Of a stretch of DNA of 64,000 nucleotides, positions 1 through 9,502 are shown one piece after another. Numbering within the stretch: position 1 is the stretch's first letter; each line of letters opens with the position of its first letter. This DNA comes from Clarireedia homoeocarpa (taxonomy: Eukaryota > Ascomycota > Leotiomycetes > Helotiales > Rutstroemiaceae): positions 62,001-126,000 of the forward strand of contig LNKV01000009.1 in NCBI GenBank assembly GCA_001465935.1. The letters are read 5' to 3'. The notes beneath the pieces were generated by a model. It saw nothing but the letters and a program-made list of their open reading frames with translations. It searched no databases and was not told where the DNA came from. A program made the translations under genes and the position numbers.

Positions 1-1712
1 TTAATTGGAAGGGTTTTGATGGATAAGAGATGAGAAGAGCAAAGATAAAAGACGAATGAAGCAATTAAATGGTAGAGGAAGCTAGGACAATACTGGTTGG
101 ATCGTACATGCACAGGGCGATGAGATATGTTGAAGTGTTCCTGGGTGGTACAAGGACCTCGAAGTGAAAGAAGGAAGTCATACATCAGGCTATGAAGTTT
201 CCCATCAAAGCCAACAGCGATATCGAACCGTAGGGACGACCACAGCGAATACAAAACAATGTAACAAACAGAAAAGTGTACACAAGAGGGAACATGGTGC
301 AGTGATGGATAGAAGAACACAACTCAAGAAGTCCGACAAAAGCAAAACAACTCACCACCTGCAGTAACAACACCAGTAACAGCGACCATGATGACTGATT
401 GCTCGTGATTATTTGATTATGTGTAAGAGGAAGTATTCGTTCGTTCGTTCGTTCGTTCGTTCGTTGAGTAGTATCTCGCCCTGCTTGAGATATTCGAGAT
501 AGTTGAGTGTTTTGAAGAGTGATATGATATGAAAGCCGAATGAAGTTATTGTGTGGAATAAGAGCAAGAAGAAATAGTTGTAGCAGTACAAAGGCCAATA
601 TATACCCTCAGCCCATCTATCTTGTACCTCACTTTATCACAGTGGCATAAGTCAGCCCATACAAAAAGTGAGTCGTGGGAGTCGTATGACTGGTCAGACG
701 TGCGGGGTAAGTGATTCACGCTAAGTAAGCCACATTCTGGGGTAGACCCATAATGAGTGGTTGGTTGGGTGCTAAGACCAAGGATTGTGGATAGGGGGCT
801 TTGTAAGCCGGCTTTTTGTTTTGAGTGAGTGAGTGAGCGAGTGATCGAGTGAGCGAGGAGATGGGGAAGGGGCGAAATGAATACGGTATTAAAGCGATGG
901 CTTTTTGAACTTGTTTTTTATGTATATGTATACGTATATGTATATAAACACATGTATATAAACACACACACACATATATATATCATAATTGAACATGATT
1001 TCGATCAGGTTATATTGTGTCGCGCGACTTTCCTTGGTACCACCAACACATGAAACGACCTGGGTCCGGCCGGAGTCATGCCAATCATTCCATTTTCAGC
1101 ATCATACACGATAAACTTCGAGTCAGTTTCCTGTAGTGTGCAAGTGCTTTTGGGAAGGTTCATTCCGTTCCATTCTCTACCAAGTTTTCGCTCATTGTTT
1201 CTGCGAGACTCAATGTGCAAGAGGCTTCGATATTGCGACAACAGTACTTTCATACGAGTTGAGCAGAAATTCGTTGAAATACGACAAAGTGTTCGTCGTG
1301 AGTGAGGTGATGCGGAAGGTTCACTGCTTCTTCGTACATGGCAATTTCGGGCGCTGTCTTTCTTATCTAAATTCCACCCAGCGCAGATCATCCTGCAATA
1401 CTTTGTGTCTCTAGGAGGCTAGATATGCAGTTTCGCTGGCCCTTTTACTGTCCATACATAAGTCGAAGACGTTTAGCCCCACAATTTCATAATTTCACCT
1501 CTTCAGCCAAATTCCCATGCCGGTTTTTTGTGTCAACTCCAAAAAAATCGCATAGTTGTGCGTATGGGATCTAAGTAGACGCTTATATTGGCATGATTAT
1601 CGACTATCTTCCCAAGAAGATATAACTCTAAGTAGATATAATAAAATGGCAAGTAGATCTAGCAACATCGCCTTACACGTTTGTTCTCATTCTCCTCTTC
1701 CTGACTCGTCAT
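1..1712. other. Non-coding stretch with simple repeats
   Basis: No reading frame here starts with a proper ATG and looks like a protein. The stretch holds a TTCG tetranucleotide run (436-465), a GAGT/GAGC-rich patch around 826-860, and an alternating TATA/TGTA/CACA tract around 915-985. It ends downstream of the ligase pseudogene, so part of it is probably that gene's 3' flank. Confidence 0.6.
436..465. repeat. TTCG microsatellite, about 7.5 units
   Basis: A perfect tandem run of TTCG fills these bases. It lies in a non-coding stretch and is expected to vary in length between strains. Confidence 0.95.
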
Positions 1713-3599
1713 CTACAACTTACTCCTCAGCTCCACACCACCTGTCTTCCCCAATATCTCCGCATCTCTCTTTGCCCACTCTCTCATAACCTTCCTCGTA
1801 ATCTTTCCACTAGCCAGTTTTGGTATTTCATCTACGAAAGTTACGCCACCACTAAGGTACTTGTGCTTTGCGACTTTTGGTTTGATCCAGGTTTGGATAT
1901 CTTCCGGTGTCGTTTTCTTACCTTGGGTTGGAGATGAGGCTTTAAGGACTACGTAGGCGCGGGGGTATTCTTCGTTGTTTCTTTTGGGGGATTACGTAGA
2001 TCATTAGTTATTCTGGCGTAAAGTTGGTGTGAGAGGGTCAAGTGTCGACTTACAACGTAATACCTACGACTGCCGCATCGGCAATATCTTCGTGCGTTAA
2101 TAGAATCGCTTCGAGTTCTGCTGGCGCGACTTGCAGTCCGTTTACTTTTATAAGTTCCTATTATTTCAGTCAGTTTCGCATTCGAATGGTGCCTATCTCC
2201 GCCTATCTTCAACTGCAAACATACCTTAATTCTATCCACAATCCAAAACCAACCCCGCTCATCTCTCACCGCCACATCGCCCGTCTTTAACCATCTATCC
2301 TCCGTGATCGCGTCTTTCGTCGCCTTCTCATTCTTCCAGTATCCCAAACATACCTGCGGTCCTCTAACCCATACTTCTCCTCTCTCTCCAACCCCCACCT
2401 CTTTTCCTCCCTCGTCAACTAGCATCGCTTCTGTATTCGGATTCAACACTCCTACGCTTCCACTATCATCACTTATCCCATGCGGCACGCCAAGCGCATT
2501 GCACGTAACTTCAGTCATTCCCCAAGCTTGAATAATCCGCACATTAAATCTGCTCGAGACATCGTTTTGAAGGCTTCTGCTTAGCGAGGCGGCAGCGCTT
2601 AGAATGTATTTTAAGCTACTGATGTCGTAGTCTTTGGTTTCAGGTCTCTTACTTAGCATGACGAGAATGGGAGGCGCAACAGCGAGATCTGTGATCTTGT
2701 ATTCTTGAATACACCGCAGGAATTCGGGGAAAACAAAAGCTTTCATGATGTAGCATGGAATGTTCAATCTTGCGGCCAGTAGTACTGACCAAAGTTGACC
2801 ATATGCATGATATAGTGGGAGGAATCCAATCGAACGCTCTGGCGGGTGAGAATCGCGCGTGTACCCGGTCTTGTAGAATTTCAAGAACATAGCTTATTCG
2901 ATATTAGCAATAAGATTGCTATATATGATACAGACGCCTTTAGGAAGGCCGGTGGTTCCAGAGGAGTAATTGATGGTAGCGATAGTTTTGAGGGACTCTT
3001 CCGGGGTGAGTTCCGGCCATCTGTATTTAGCACCTGCCTCTGGAGAAGGGAGCAGAGCGCGCCAGTCATTGACCTCAGAAAGCGGAGGATTCTCAATGTC
3101 CGAAAATTGGAAGATATTGGATTTGGGAAAGCCGAGCTCCTTTGCTGCCGCAAGCGCTGTTGGGAGCATGCTAGGATGAGCCAGGATAACTTTCGCGCCA
3201 GTATTACCGATCTGGTGAACCATTTCTTTACATAACGAGTCATTATCAGCAGTTTTGGGCATCTCAGGTTCAATTAATCTCACCTGGAACAGTGTACGAC
3301 GGATTCGCACCGCTGAATGCATACCCCCCTCCAACGATGCCAAAATATGCGACAGGAACAAAGATATGATTGGGAGTGAATAACATCACCACATCACCTC
3401 TTTGCAGCCCAAGATTGCCCAAACCGAGCGCTAGTCTCTTCACCCACTGCAGCAGCTCAGCTGCCGATAGGGAGATACTAGGATCTTTTGAGTCCATCCA
3501 TATCGGATTGGTGGAGGGCGTATGACCTGGTGGGAAAAGATAGGTCAAGATATTGGACTGGGGAAGGTCAATTCGTGGGAATGGTGACGACAGAGGCAT
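1713..3599 (-). pseudogene. 4-coumarate-CoA ligase-like acyl-CoA synthetase with an in-frame stop
   Basis: Seen: four exons (3599-3284, 3225-2225, 2157-2054, 1980-1713; introns 58, 67 and 73 nt) give 563 codons including the final stop. The ATG at 3599 is chosen because the following residues match the usual start of the family. AMP-binding signatures are present: the P-loop SSGTTGLPKG, the QAWGMTE motif, the GD..RDERGWFWIVDRIKE hinge, and the C-terminal lysine region PKLASGKITRK. The protein ends in SKL, a type 1 peroxisomal signal, as in known peroxisomal 4CL-like enzymes. Family role: ATP-dependent activation of aryl or fatty acids to CoA thioesters. Oddity: codon 216 (2896-2894) is TAA, just after the P-loop, where homologous continuity suggests glutamine (CAA). 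Both flanks stay in one frame and remain ligase-like. A 39 nt intron over the stop is possible but would delete a conserved segment. I infer a recent nonsense allele; the family call is firm. Confidence 0.85.
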
Positions 3600-3859
3600 T
3601 TTGGAACGTTCGCATAAAATCACAAGAAAGCAGAATGAAAGAGAACGACCTTAGGGGATAGAAACTTAGGTTCAACCTGTTTATTGTAGTAAGCCTTGAT
3701 GCGGGGGTGACGTCTACGCTAGCTGTGGATCAGGCGCACTAACGCCGGGGAATTCCCGCCCGCTCTATTTCCATCTGCTCCGGAGTTGAGGAGCGCATGC
3801 AGTAGTGTTACGGCGGAGGAAAGGTCTTCAGGGGGTTCAAACCGGTCAAAATGGTCCTC

Positions 3860-3911
3860 GGTTTGATGGCGCAGTGGTACTGCGTCGGACTTTCGGAGTT
3901 TAGCTCCCAAT
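3860..3911 (+). other. tRNA-like sequence with Pol III A-box, degenerate
   Basis: TGGCGCAGTGG (3867-3877) fits the A-box consensus TRGYNNANNNG and is followed by a D-arm-like GTACTGCGTCGGAC. No proper anticodon stem, T-arm or B-box follows at the right distance. It may be a tRNA fragment or the head of a tRNA-derived SINE, or chance. A covariance-model scan would decide. Confidence 0.2.
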
Positions 3912-4032
3912 GTCACTGTACCCCACTGGAAAACCCCAGCTAGCCGGTTCTCGAGATCTTGTGTATCGCCCAGTTTATCTGAGAGCTTGTGTACTTCTCA
4001 GCTTAACTGAGCGCTTTTTTACTTCTAGTACT

Positions 4033-4217
4033 TAATACTATTTGGGTGTAAGATACTAGAAAGCAAGGCTGATTTGGAGTATAAAAGCTGTATATTTGCT
4101 CATAATGCTACTGTATTTAGCAAGNTAATACTATTTGGGTGTAAGATACTAGAAAGCAAGGTTGATTTGGAGTATAAAAGCTGTATATTTGCTCATAATG
4201 CTACTGTATTTAGCAAG
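4033..4217 (+). repeat. Two 92 bp direct copies around an N
   Basis: Copy 1 (4033-4124) and copy 2 (4126-4217) differ at one visible base (C versus T, in the context AAGGCTG/AAGGTTG). They are separated only by the N at 4125. The layout is what results when two contig ends that overlap are abutted rather than merged. A true tandem duplication is the alternative. Confidence 0.9.
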
Positions 4218-4381
4218 GTGCTGGAAGGCTCCTGGACCTAGTGTGGATTTATTTAGCCTGTAACGAAGTACCTGCTGATGCGAGGCTATCTATTACTAAT
4301 ATACAATTTAGTTCTTGTTTTGATATCTTCATCCTATACCAGCTCTCAAACGAGCCATTATTTGCAACCCTCAAACTACTA

Positions 4382-5629
4382 TCACTGGCCCTCCGCATCT
4401 GGATTCGACTGAAAGCTCTTCATCATATCCGCCGATTCCTGAGCACCGTTCTCTGCCCACAACATGTTATTTATCTGAATAGCACCCTCGGCCTCTATCT
4501 TCGCTCGCATCTGCATCTTCTCCTCAAACGCCAGCACTAACGGATCAACCGCCGCTTGCCACGCTGCCGCATCTTCCACTTCTGTCACCTCCCCAAGTAT
4601 CTGCGCCAATTCCAATGAATCCAAAAGTCCCATATTGACTCCTTCCCCGGCTGGCAGCGTCAAGTGAGCTGCATCTCCTACCAACGTTACGCCCGTACGA
4701 TGTTCCCAGGTATACCCGACGGGAAGTTCGTACAGCGGAAGAATATCCGCGGACTTGTCCGGATTGTCCTTAGTTTCCTCGTCAAATGTGATGGTAAGGA
4801 GGTCCTTCAGCCGTTGATCCCATTTAGCGAATATCTCCTCATCGTTAAGCAGCACTTCCTTCACTTCAGCCGCGCTCTTTCCCTCCATTCCAACGCTCTT
4901 AGCCCAGTGCTCTTCCGTCGTGCTTACACATGTGTAGACCCGAATTGAATCTTGCGGACCGCGATGCGTCAAGATTCCATTTCCATGGCCAAGAGCCCAC
5001 AATGTACCAGTGCCGTTCAGCTCCAGAAGATGCGGGTACTTCGTTGAAACATTGCGTACCGTCGCCTGCACGTATAAGCGATTGGCGTAACTAGGCTCCA
5101 CATCAGATAGCAGCCTGCGTACACGCGACCAAGCTCCATCCGCACCGACCACAAAGTCATAGCTCTGAATACCGTTACTTCCCGCATCAATCTCAACCTC
5201 CACCGCTCCCGTCCTTTCATTCCTACGCTCTGTCACGGCACGAATCTTATGACTCCATTTCACACAATGCATATCCACTTTCTCCAATAATATCCTTGCC
5301 AGCGCATTCCTCGGGATTTCCGGTCTATTCACCACGCCCCCATCATCCTCATGTACCAGTTTTCCCTCTGGAGTATAGATCCGACAAGCCTGCGAACAAT
5401 CGCCTATAGCTTTCTGGAAATCGTCCCAGAGACCGGCCTCGCGCATAACTTTCAAACCGGACTCTTCGTGCAGGTCGAGCATTCCGGATGGTTTTGCTAG
5501 TTCTTCTGCTGTAGGTTTCGGTCGGAGCTCGTAGATGGTGGAGGGGATGTTGCGTTGTCTGAGGAGGAGGCTGAGGGCAAGACCGGAGGGGCCACCGCCT
5601 ACGATGGCGATGCGGGGATTGGAGGGCAT
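4382..5629 (-). CDS. FAD-dependent monooxygenase (PHBH/TetX-like)
   Basis: Single exon, 415 aa from the ATG at 5629. The frame stays open upstream to a TTG at 5728, but the Rossmann motif begins a few residues after this ATG. Motifs in order: the dinucleotide fold IAIVGGGPSGLALSLLLRQ at residues 6-24; the DG motif VVGADGAWSRVRRLL near the middle; and the GD motif TLVGDAAHLTLPAGEGVNMG near residue 330. Together these mark a group A flavoprotein hydroxylase using NAD(P)H. The substrate cannot be read from sequence; TetX-like and salicylate-hydroxylase-like fungal paralogs are common in secondary metabolism. It lies about 780 bp upstream of the start of the ligase pseudogene, on the same strand. 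Both act on small aromatic or acyl substrates in known families, so they may be remnants of one small pathway, but that is only inference. Confidence 0.88.
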   Translation of the reverse strand: MPSNPRIAIVGGGPSGLALSLLLRQRNIPSTIYELRPKPTAEELAKPSGMLDLHEESGLKVMREAGLWDDFQKAIGDCSQACRIYTPEGKLVHEDDGGVVNRPEIPRNALARILLEKVDMHCVKWSHKIRAVTERRNERTGAVEVEIDAGSNGIQSYDFVVGADGAWSRVRRLLSDVEPSYANRLYVQATVRNVSTKYPHLLELNGTGTLWALGHGNGILTHRGPQDSIRVYTCVSTTEEHWAKSVGMEGKSAAEVKEVLLNDEEIFAKWDQRLKDLLTITFDEETKDNPDKSADILPLYELPVGYTWEHRTGVTLVGDAAHLTLPAGEGVNMGLLDSLELAQILGEVTEVEDAAAWQAAVDPLVLAFEEKMQMRAKIEAEGAIQINNMLWAENGAQESADMMKSFQSNPDAEGQ

Positions 5630-8257
5630 TTGTGTTAGCGATGAAGGTGGTGTGATTAAGGAGGGTTTAGAAGGAAATTTAATTGTATTGATGTGGGTGG
5701 ATGGCGATGACTGAAGTGATATAGCCAAGCAGCAAAAAAAGGTGAGAACCGCCTACTTTATATAGTGTTCATCTCCCACAACCAAGATCCAGAAAACAGA
5801 AACTTTAAGCACCGAATTCCCGTCATTCACATCTACTGCCTAATATTGCATTCATATCCCATATTGTCGGTAACAAAAAATCATCATTCGGACTTATACG
5901 ACGTTTTCGGGCTCTCGGGTTTTAGACGACTCTGCGCGCTAACGTCGGGTATTTCTATTGTCCGTGGAGATGAGTTCCATCACCACAAGCTGTATGAAGA
6001 AGAATAAGATATATAATTATCCTTTGAAATGATAATCAAATCTTTATCAATTCACCGTTGATTGACAAGGTTAGGAATAATGTAAAAAAACTGCAAGATT
6101 TTACTAGCCAGCTACTATATAAAAACACCAGCGGCAGGAGACAAGGAACATCGGACTGCGGATCTGCGGAAGACTTCAAAGAAAGTCCGTGTATACTTCT
6201 TGGATGTTTTGTTTCGTTGTGTCCTAGATTTTGGAATGTAAACCGTATAAACTAGCGCAGTTTGAGGGTATTTGTTGGAACCACTAAAAGCGGGGTAGGT
6301 GGGCGGGGGCCCACTACCCTAAACTGAACGTCGTAGTGATCAATTAGGCTTGCGAAGCCTGTGGATTAGGCTTACAAAAAGGCTCGAGAGGCCTAAGGCA
6401 ATAGGCCTGAAGGGCCTATAAATATAGCTAGTCCTTCCCACTGTAGATAGCAAGGAAGACAGTCGAATCAAGCATCATTTGCACCTATTGCTAAATCCAT
6501 TAAAGCCTATAAGTACTATATATAGTGTACTACCCGCTGAAGACTGCCGCCAAGAGTATTCCCAAACGTACAGCAGTGCGTTTGAGGGGTTACAAAACGG
6601 ACAGAGCGTAGTGCGTACAAACAGCCGTATACTATTAGAACGCCAAGAAGAGGTATATAATTTAAATTCAAGTAATATCTACAGTTCCTCTACCTAAATT
6701 AGTAGTTTCTATAAGAGTAATCTTTGTAGGCCTTATTTGGTTATATAATTCACCTTCTCCACCTATGTTGTTGCTATACACTTAATATACGGCCAATACA
6801 TACCGTTTTTAAAGATATAAAATTGTTTGTACTATCAGTTTTAATATCACAAGCTATACGGGATCTACTATTATACTAGTGTACACAGTGGGCGTGCACT
6901 ATTATACAGGCATACTACTGACAACACTGGCCTAAAATGAGTTCTCACCCACCTCCATTCTCCTCGAAAATCAGCTTTTGATCAAAATTGTCGCCTATCC
7001 TTCAGGTTCATTCATGATATTTAGTAGACTGCCATTTTTGGCTTAATTAAAGAATGGACAAAAGCGGTCCTTGGACGCTTTTTGCAGGCGGAATATGACC
7101 CTAAGTTTCATATCTTGCAGTGGTTGGTTAGAGACTCTACTCTGAGTGTTCGGCTACTTATCTACTTCTACTTTCTCATCAGGAAATGAGCTTCTTATCT
7201 CGGGCGTCATCAGATCAGCATACTACCTTAATTGAGGAATATGAAGATCATCCTTGATGTAGTCCGTTACGACAAGGTTCCCACAGCTTGAAATCCATTG
7301 CACAAGCGACAAGTCAGGTTATCTACCATGCTAAAAGTCACAAGTGCGAGCACAGAAGTTCCATTTAACTGTGTGTAAATCTCATATCGGATGTCAATAT
7401 GTCTCCGACTATCCTCATCATCGTGTACGACTGACTCACTTGGCTTATATATATACACCGTTTCTGTACCACTAACACTATGACGAGTACATACATAGAT
7501 ACAAACACACGCCGCAAATACCGATCGCTCGGTCCTAGCTATACAAAAAAAGCAGCTGCCTTCAATTTCTTACCCACGATGATGGTGCTACACCGATGCA
7601 ATGCATCGAAAACTAAGTAGATGCACTACGCAACAAAGCTCTCCTATCAGAACCACAGTATTCACTCGCAGTGTATCAATGCAATCAACCACCCGGCAGT
7701 AGATATGCAACAAAAATAAATCTATGCGCGATCTGTATACGAGAGATGGGCGAATGCATATAAGGGACAGATAGGCAACATATAACCTCCGAGTCTGGTA
7801 TTATGCGGGGCACGAATCCTCCTCACTGGAGGGGTCAGGTGGTAGAAGGGACATCCGGACTTCACGACATCAATTCAGTTCATCGCAAGGCACGTGTAAA
7901 GCTCGATTTGGCCGCGCGGAAACATTTTCAACGCAAGAAACACATTATCATTAAGTGAAAGTATCATTTCGATATTCAACAACACAACCAACCACAGCCT
8001 CTCCGTCCGTGCAAGATTTCAACATCTCCCGCACGCAACGCAATGTAGGTAAAGGACAGGTATGTCTATCGATCGGTCGGTCTCAAGACTACATGCACCG
8101 TAGAGTACTTTACTTAAATCACAAAACCCATTTTTCAACAAGCCGACATAAGCGCAAGCCAACACCACAGCAGATCGTGTCCCGCCGTTCACACCAGGTG
8201 AGAATCCGCTGTCTGCTTTACATAATCTATCAACCGCCTGTTCGATGGTGCGAAATC
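5630..8257. other. 2.6 kb gene-free region with AT-rich and palindromic sequence
   Basis: No frame here has an ATG-started, domain-like product. The part 6273-6850 is AT-rich and includes a strong hairpin (6293-6319), AGGCCT-type palindromes (6345-6416) and TATAAATA (6417-6424), which suggests decayed mobile-element sequence. The rest shows no structure that I can name. Confidence 0.5.
6273..6700. mobile_element. Possible decayed LTR-type retroelement fragment
   Basis: The stretch opens with TGTTGGAACC, has a hairpin with 11-12 bp arms and one bulged base, then clustered TTAGGC/AGGCCT palindromes, TATAAATA, and an AT-rich region. This order (TG start, inverted GC-rich block, TATA box, AT-rich tail) is typical of fungal LTRs. 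No matching second LTR, primer-binding site, or gag/pol coding sequence was found, so the boundary and class are guesses. Confidence 0.25.
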
Positions 8258-9502
8258 TCATATGCTGTCCTTGAGAATCTGGTTAACATTCATGGCGAGC
8301 CGGAGGTGGTTGCTAGCAAGGGCTCTCTCCTATTAGATTGTCAGTACACATTCCTAACCAAGCCTCAAACACCACAATAACCCCAACAACCCCACAAAAA
8401 AGCAAAAAGAAGAAAGAAGAAAACTCACATAATAAACCAAATGCTCCCCATTATACACCGCACTCTGCCCAATGATCTCCATCTCCAGAAAACCTGTCGT
8501 ATTCGTATTCTTCAACACCAGCGATTGGTCCAGAATACCTGTCATCGGAAGGGTATTGTTCCCTGGCACGAGTGTCATATCGTTGATGGTTGCGTTTCCT
8601 AACGTGTCCGCTCCCGCCAATAAGGACATCGTTACGTTGCCCATGACGATCGAAAAGTTCGAGGCGTTCGGGATGTATGCGAAGCCGCTTAGATTGGGCT
8701 TGCCGGGTTTGGCTGTGAGGTCGATTTTAACACCTGTTACGTTGAAGCCGGCGAGACCGTTGAGGCCTGGGGGGTATTAATATGGATTTGTGATAGAAAT
8801 GGATATGGCGCAAAGGGAGGGAAAGGGGAGATATACCTTTGTATGTGCTAGTTTGGTTATAGTGAATGGTTGTATCAGGTAACGAGCCCAGATGCAATTT
8901 CGTCTTTCCAACCAATGCAGTAGTGACATATTCCTGGCTCAAAACAGCAGTCGTGTATGCGGATAGTTGATCCAAGCTCAGGATTGAAACTTTCTGTTTT
9001 TCGACGCTGACGGCACTCTGTGGGTGGTGGGCGTGGATTCGAGGCATGGCTACCACAACCATTGGCTCTGCGCCATATGTTCCATTGGTGACGAGATATG
9101 TTGATGCATTGAAGGGGTCGAGTGTAGGTGTATACATGCTTGGGCTGTGGAGTATGCCTTTCTGTGTCATGACTACGGTATCTGGTGTAGGATCCGTGAA
9201 GTCGAGCTCAGTAATTTCAAGTGAGGAATCGTTGACTCCATCTTGTGCGATCTTGGGCATCGCAACATAGACACTGTGATTGTCAGTGAAGAGCTCCATC
9301 AATGATCTATGAGGAATTCTTACAGGCATAGTGCAATAATGAGGAATACTATGCAGAAAATGATGAGGTGAAGCCACCAGAAACGAGCACAATGTCTCTT
9401 CACTTTACCACCAAACGTCCTCGGCTTCGGACTGTTTATGCTTGTGGATTCTACCTCCTCGGGCTCGACCTTCTTGTCGGAATCATCTTGGAAACCTGCC
9501 AT
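8258..9502 (-). CDS. DUF3712-type single-pass membrane protein
   Basis: Four exons (9502-9324, 9273-8837, 8766-8429, 8329-8258; introns 50, 70 and 99 nt) give 341 aa. Residues 1-40 are a charged cytoplasmic head (MAGFQDDSDKKVEPEEVEST and on). Residues 41-62 form one strong transmembrane helix (FWWLHLIIFCIVFLIIALCL). The long C-terminal part is beta-rich, with many N-x-S/T glycosylation sites and statements such as GLNGLAGFNVTGVKIDL, typical of fungal DUF3712 proteins with LEA14/AsmA-like repeats. Such proteins are thought to sit in the vacuolar or endosomal membrane with the C-terminus in the lumen, but no biochemical role is established. All junctions keep frame and have clear donors (GTAAGA, GTATAT, GTGAGT). 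The family is likely; the function is unknown. Confidence 0.82.

Larger units (their letters stand above)
3600..4381. other. Intergenic with tRNA-like sequence, short tandem duplication and assembly N
   Basis: No gene is supported. The stretch contains a tRNA-like patch (about 3860-3911), a 92 bp direct duplication separated by the single N at 4125, and AT-rich flanks. It separates the ligase pseudogene from the FAD monooxygenase, both on the minus strand. Confidence 0.6.

Noticed and set aside
438..465. CRISPR-like short repeats
   Set aside because: It is a simple TTCG microsatellite without spacers; the window is eukaryotic.
185..598. Minus-strand frame with hydrophobic segments
   Set aside because: It opens with TTG rather than ATG and runs through the TTCG microsatellite; no family character.
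6346..6410. TTAGGC copies resembling telomeric repeats
   Set aside because: They are scattered, in both orientations, not tandem; fungal telomeres usually use TTAGGG.
7955..8380. Plus-strand frame of 141 codons
   Set aside because: It overlaps the last exon of the DUF3712 gene on the other strand and has no recognisable sequence.
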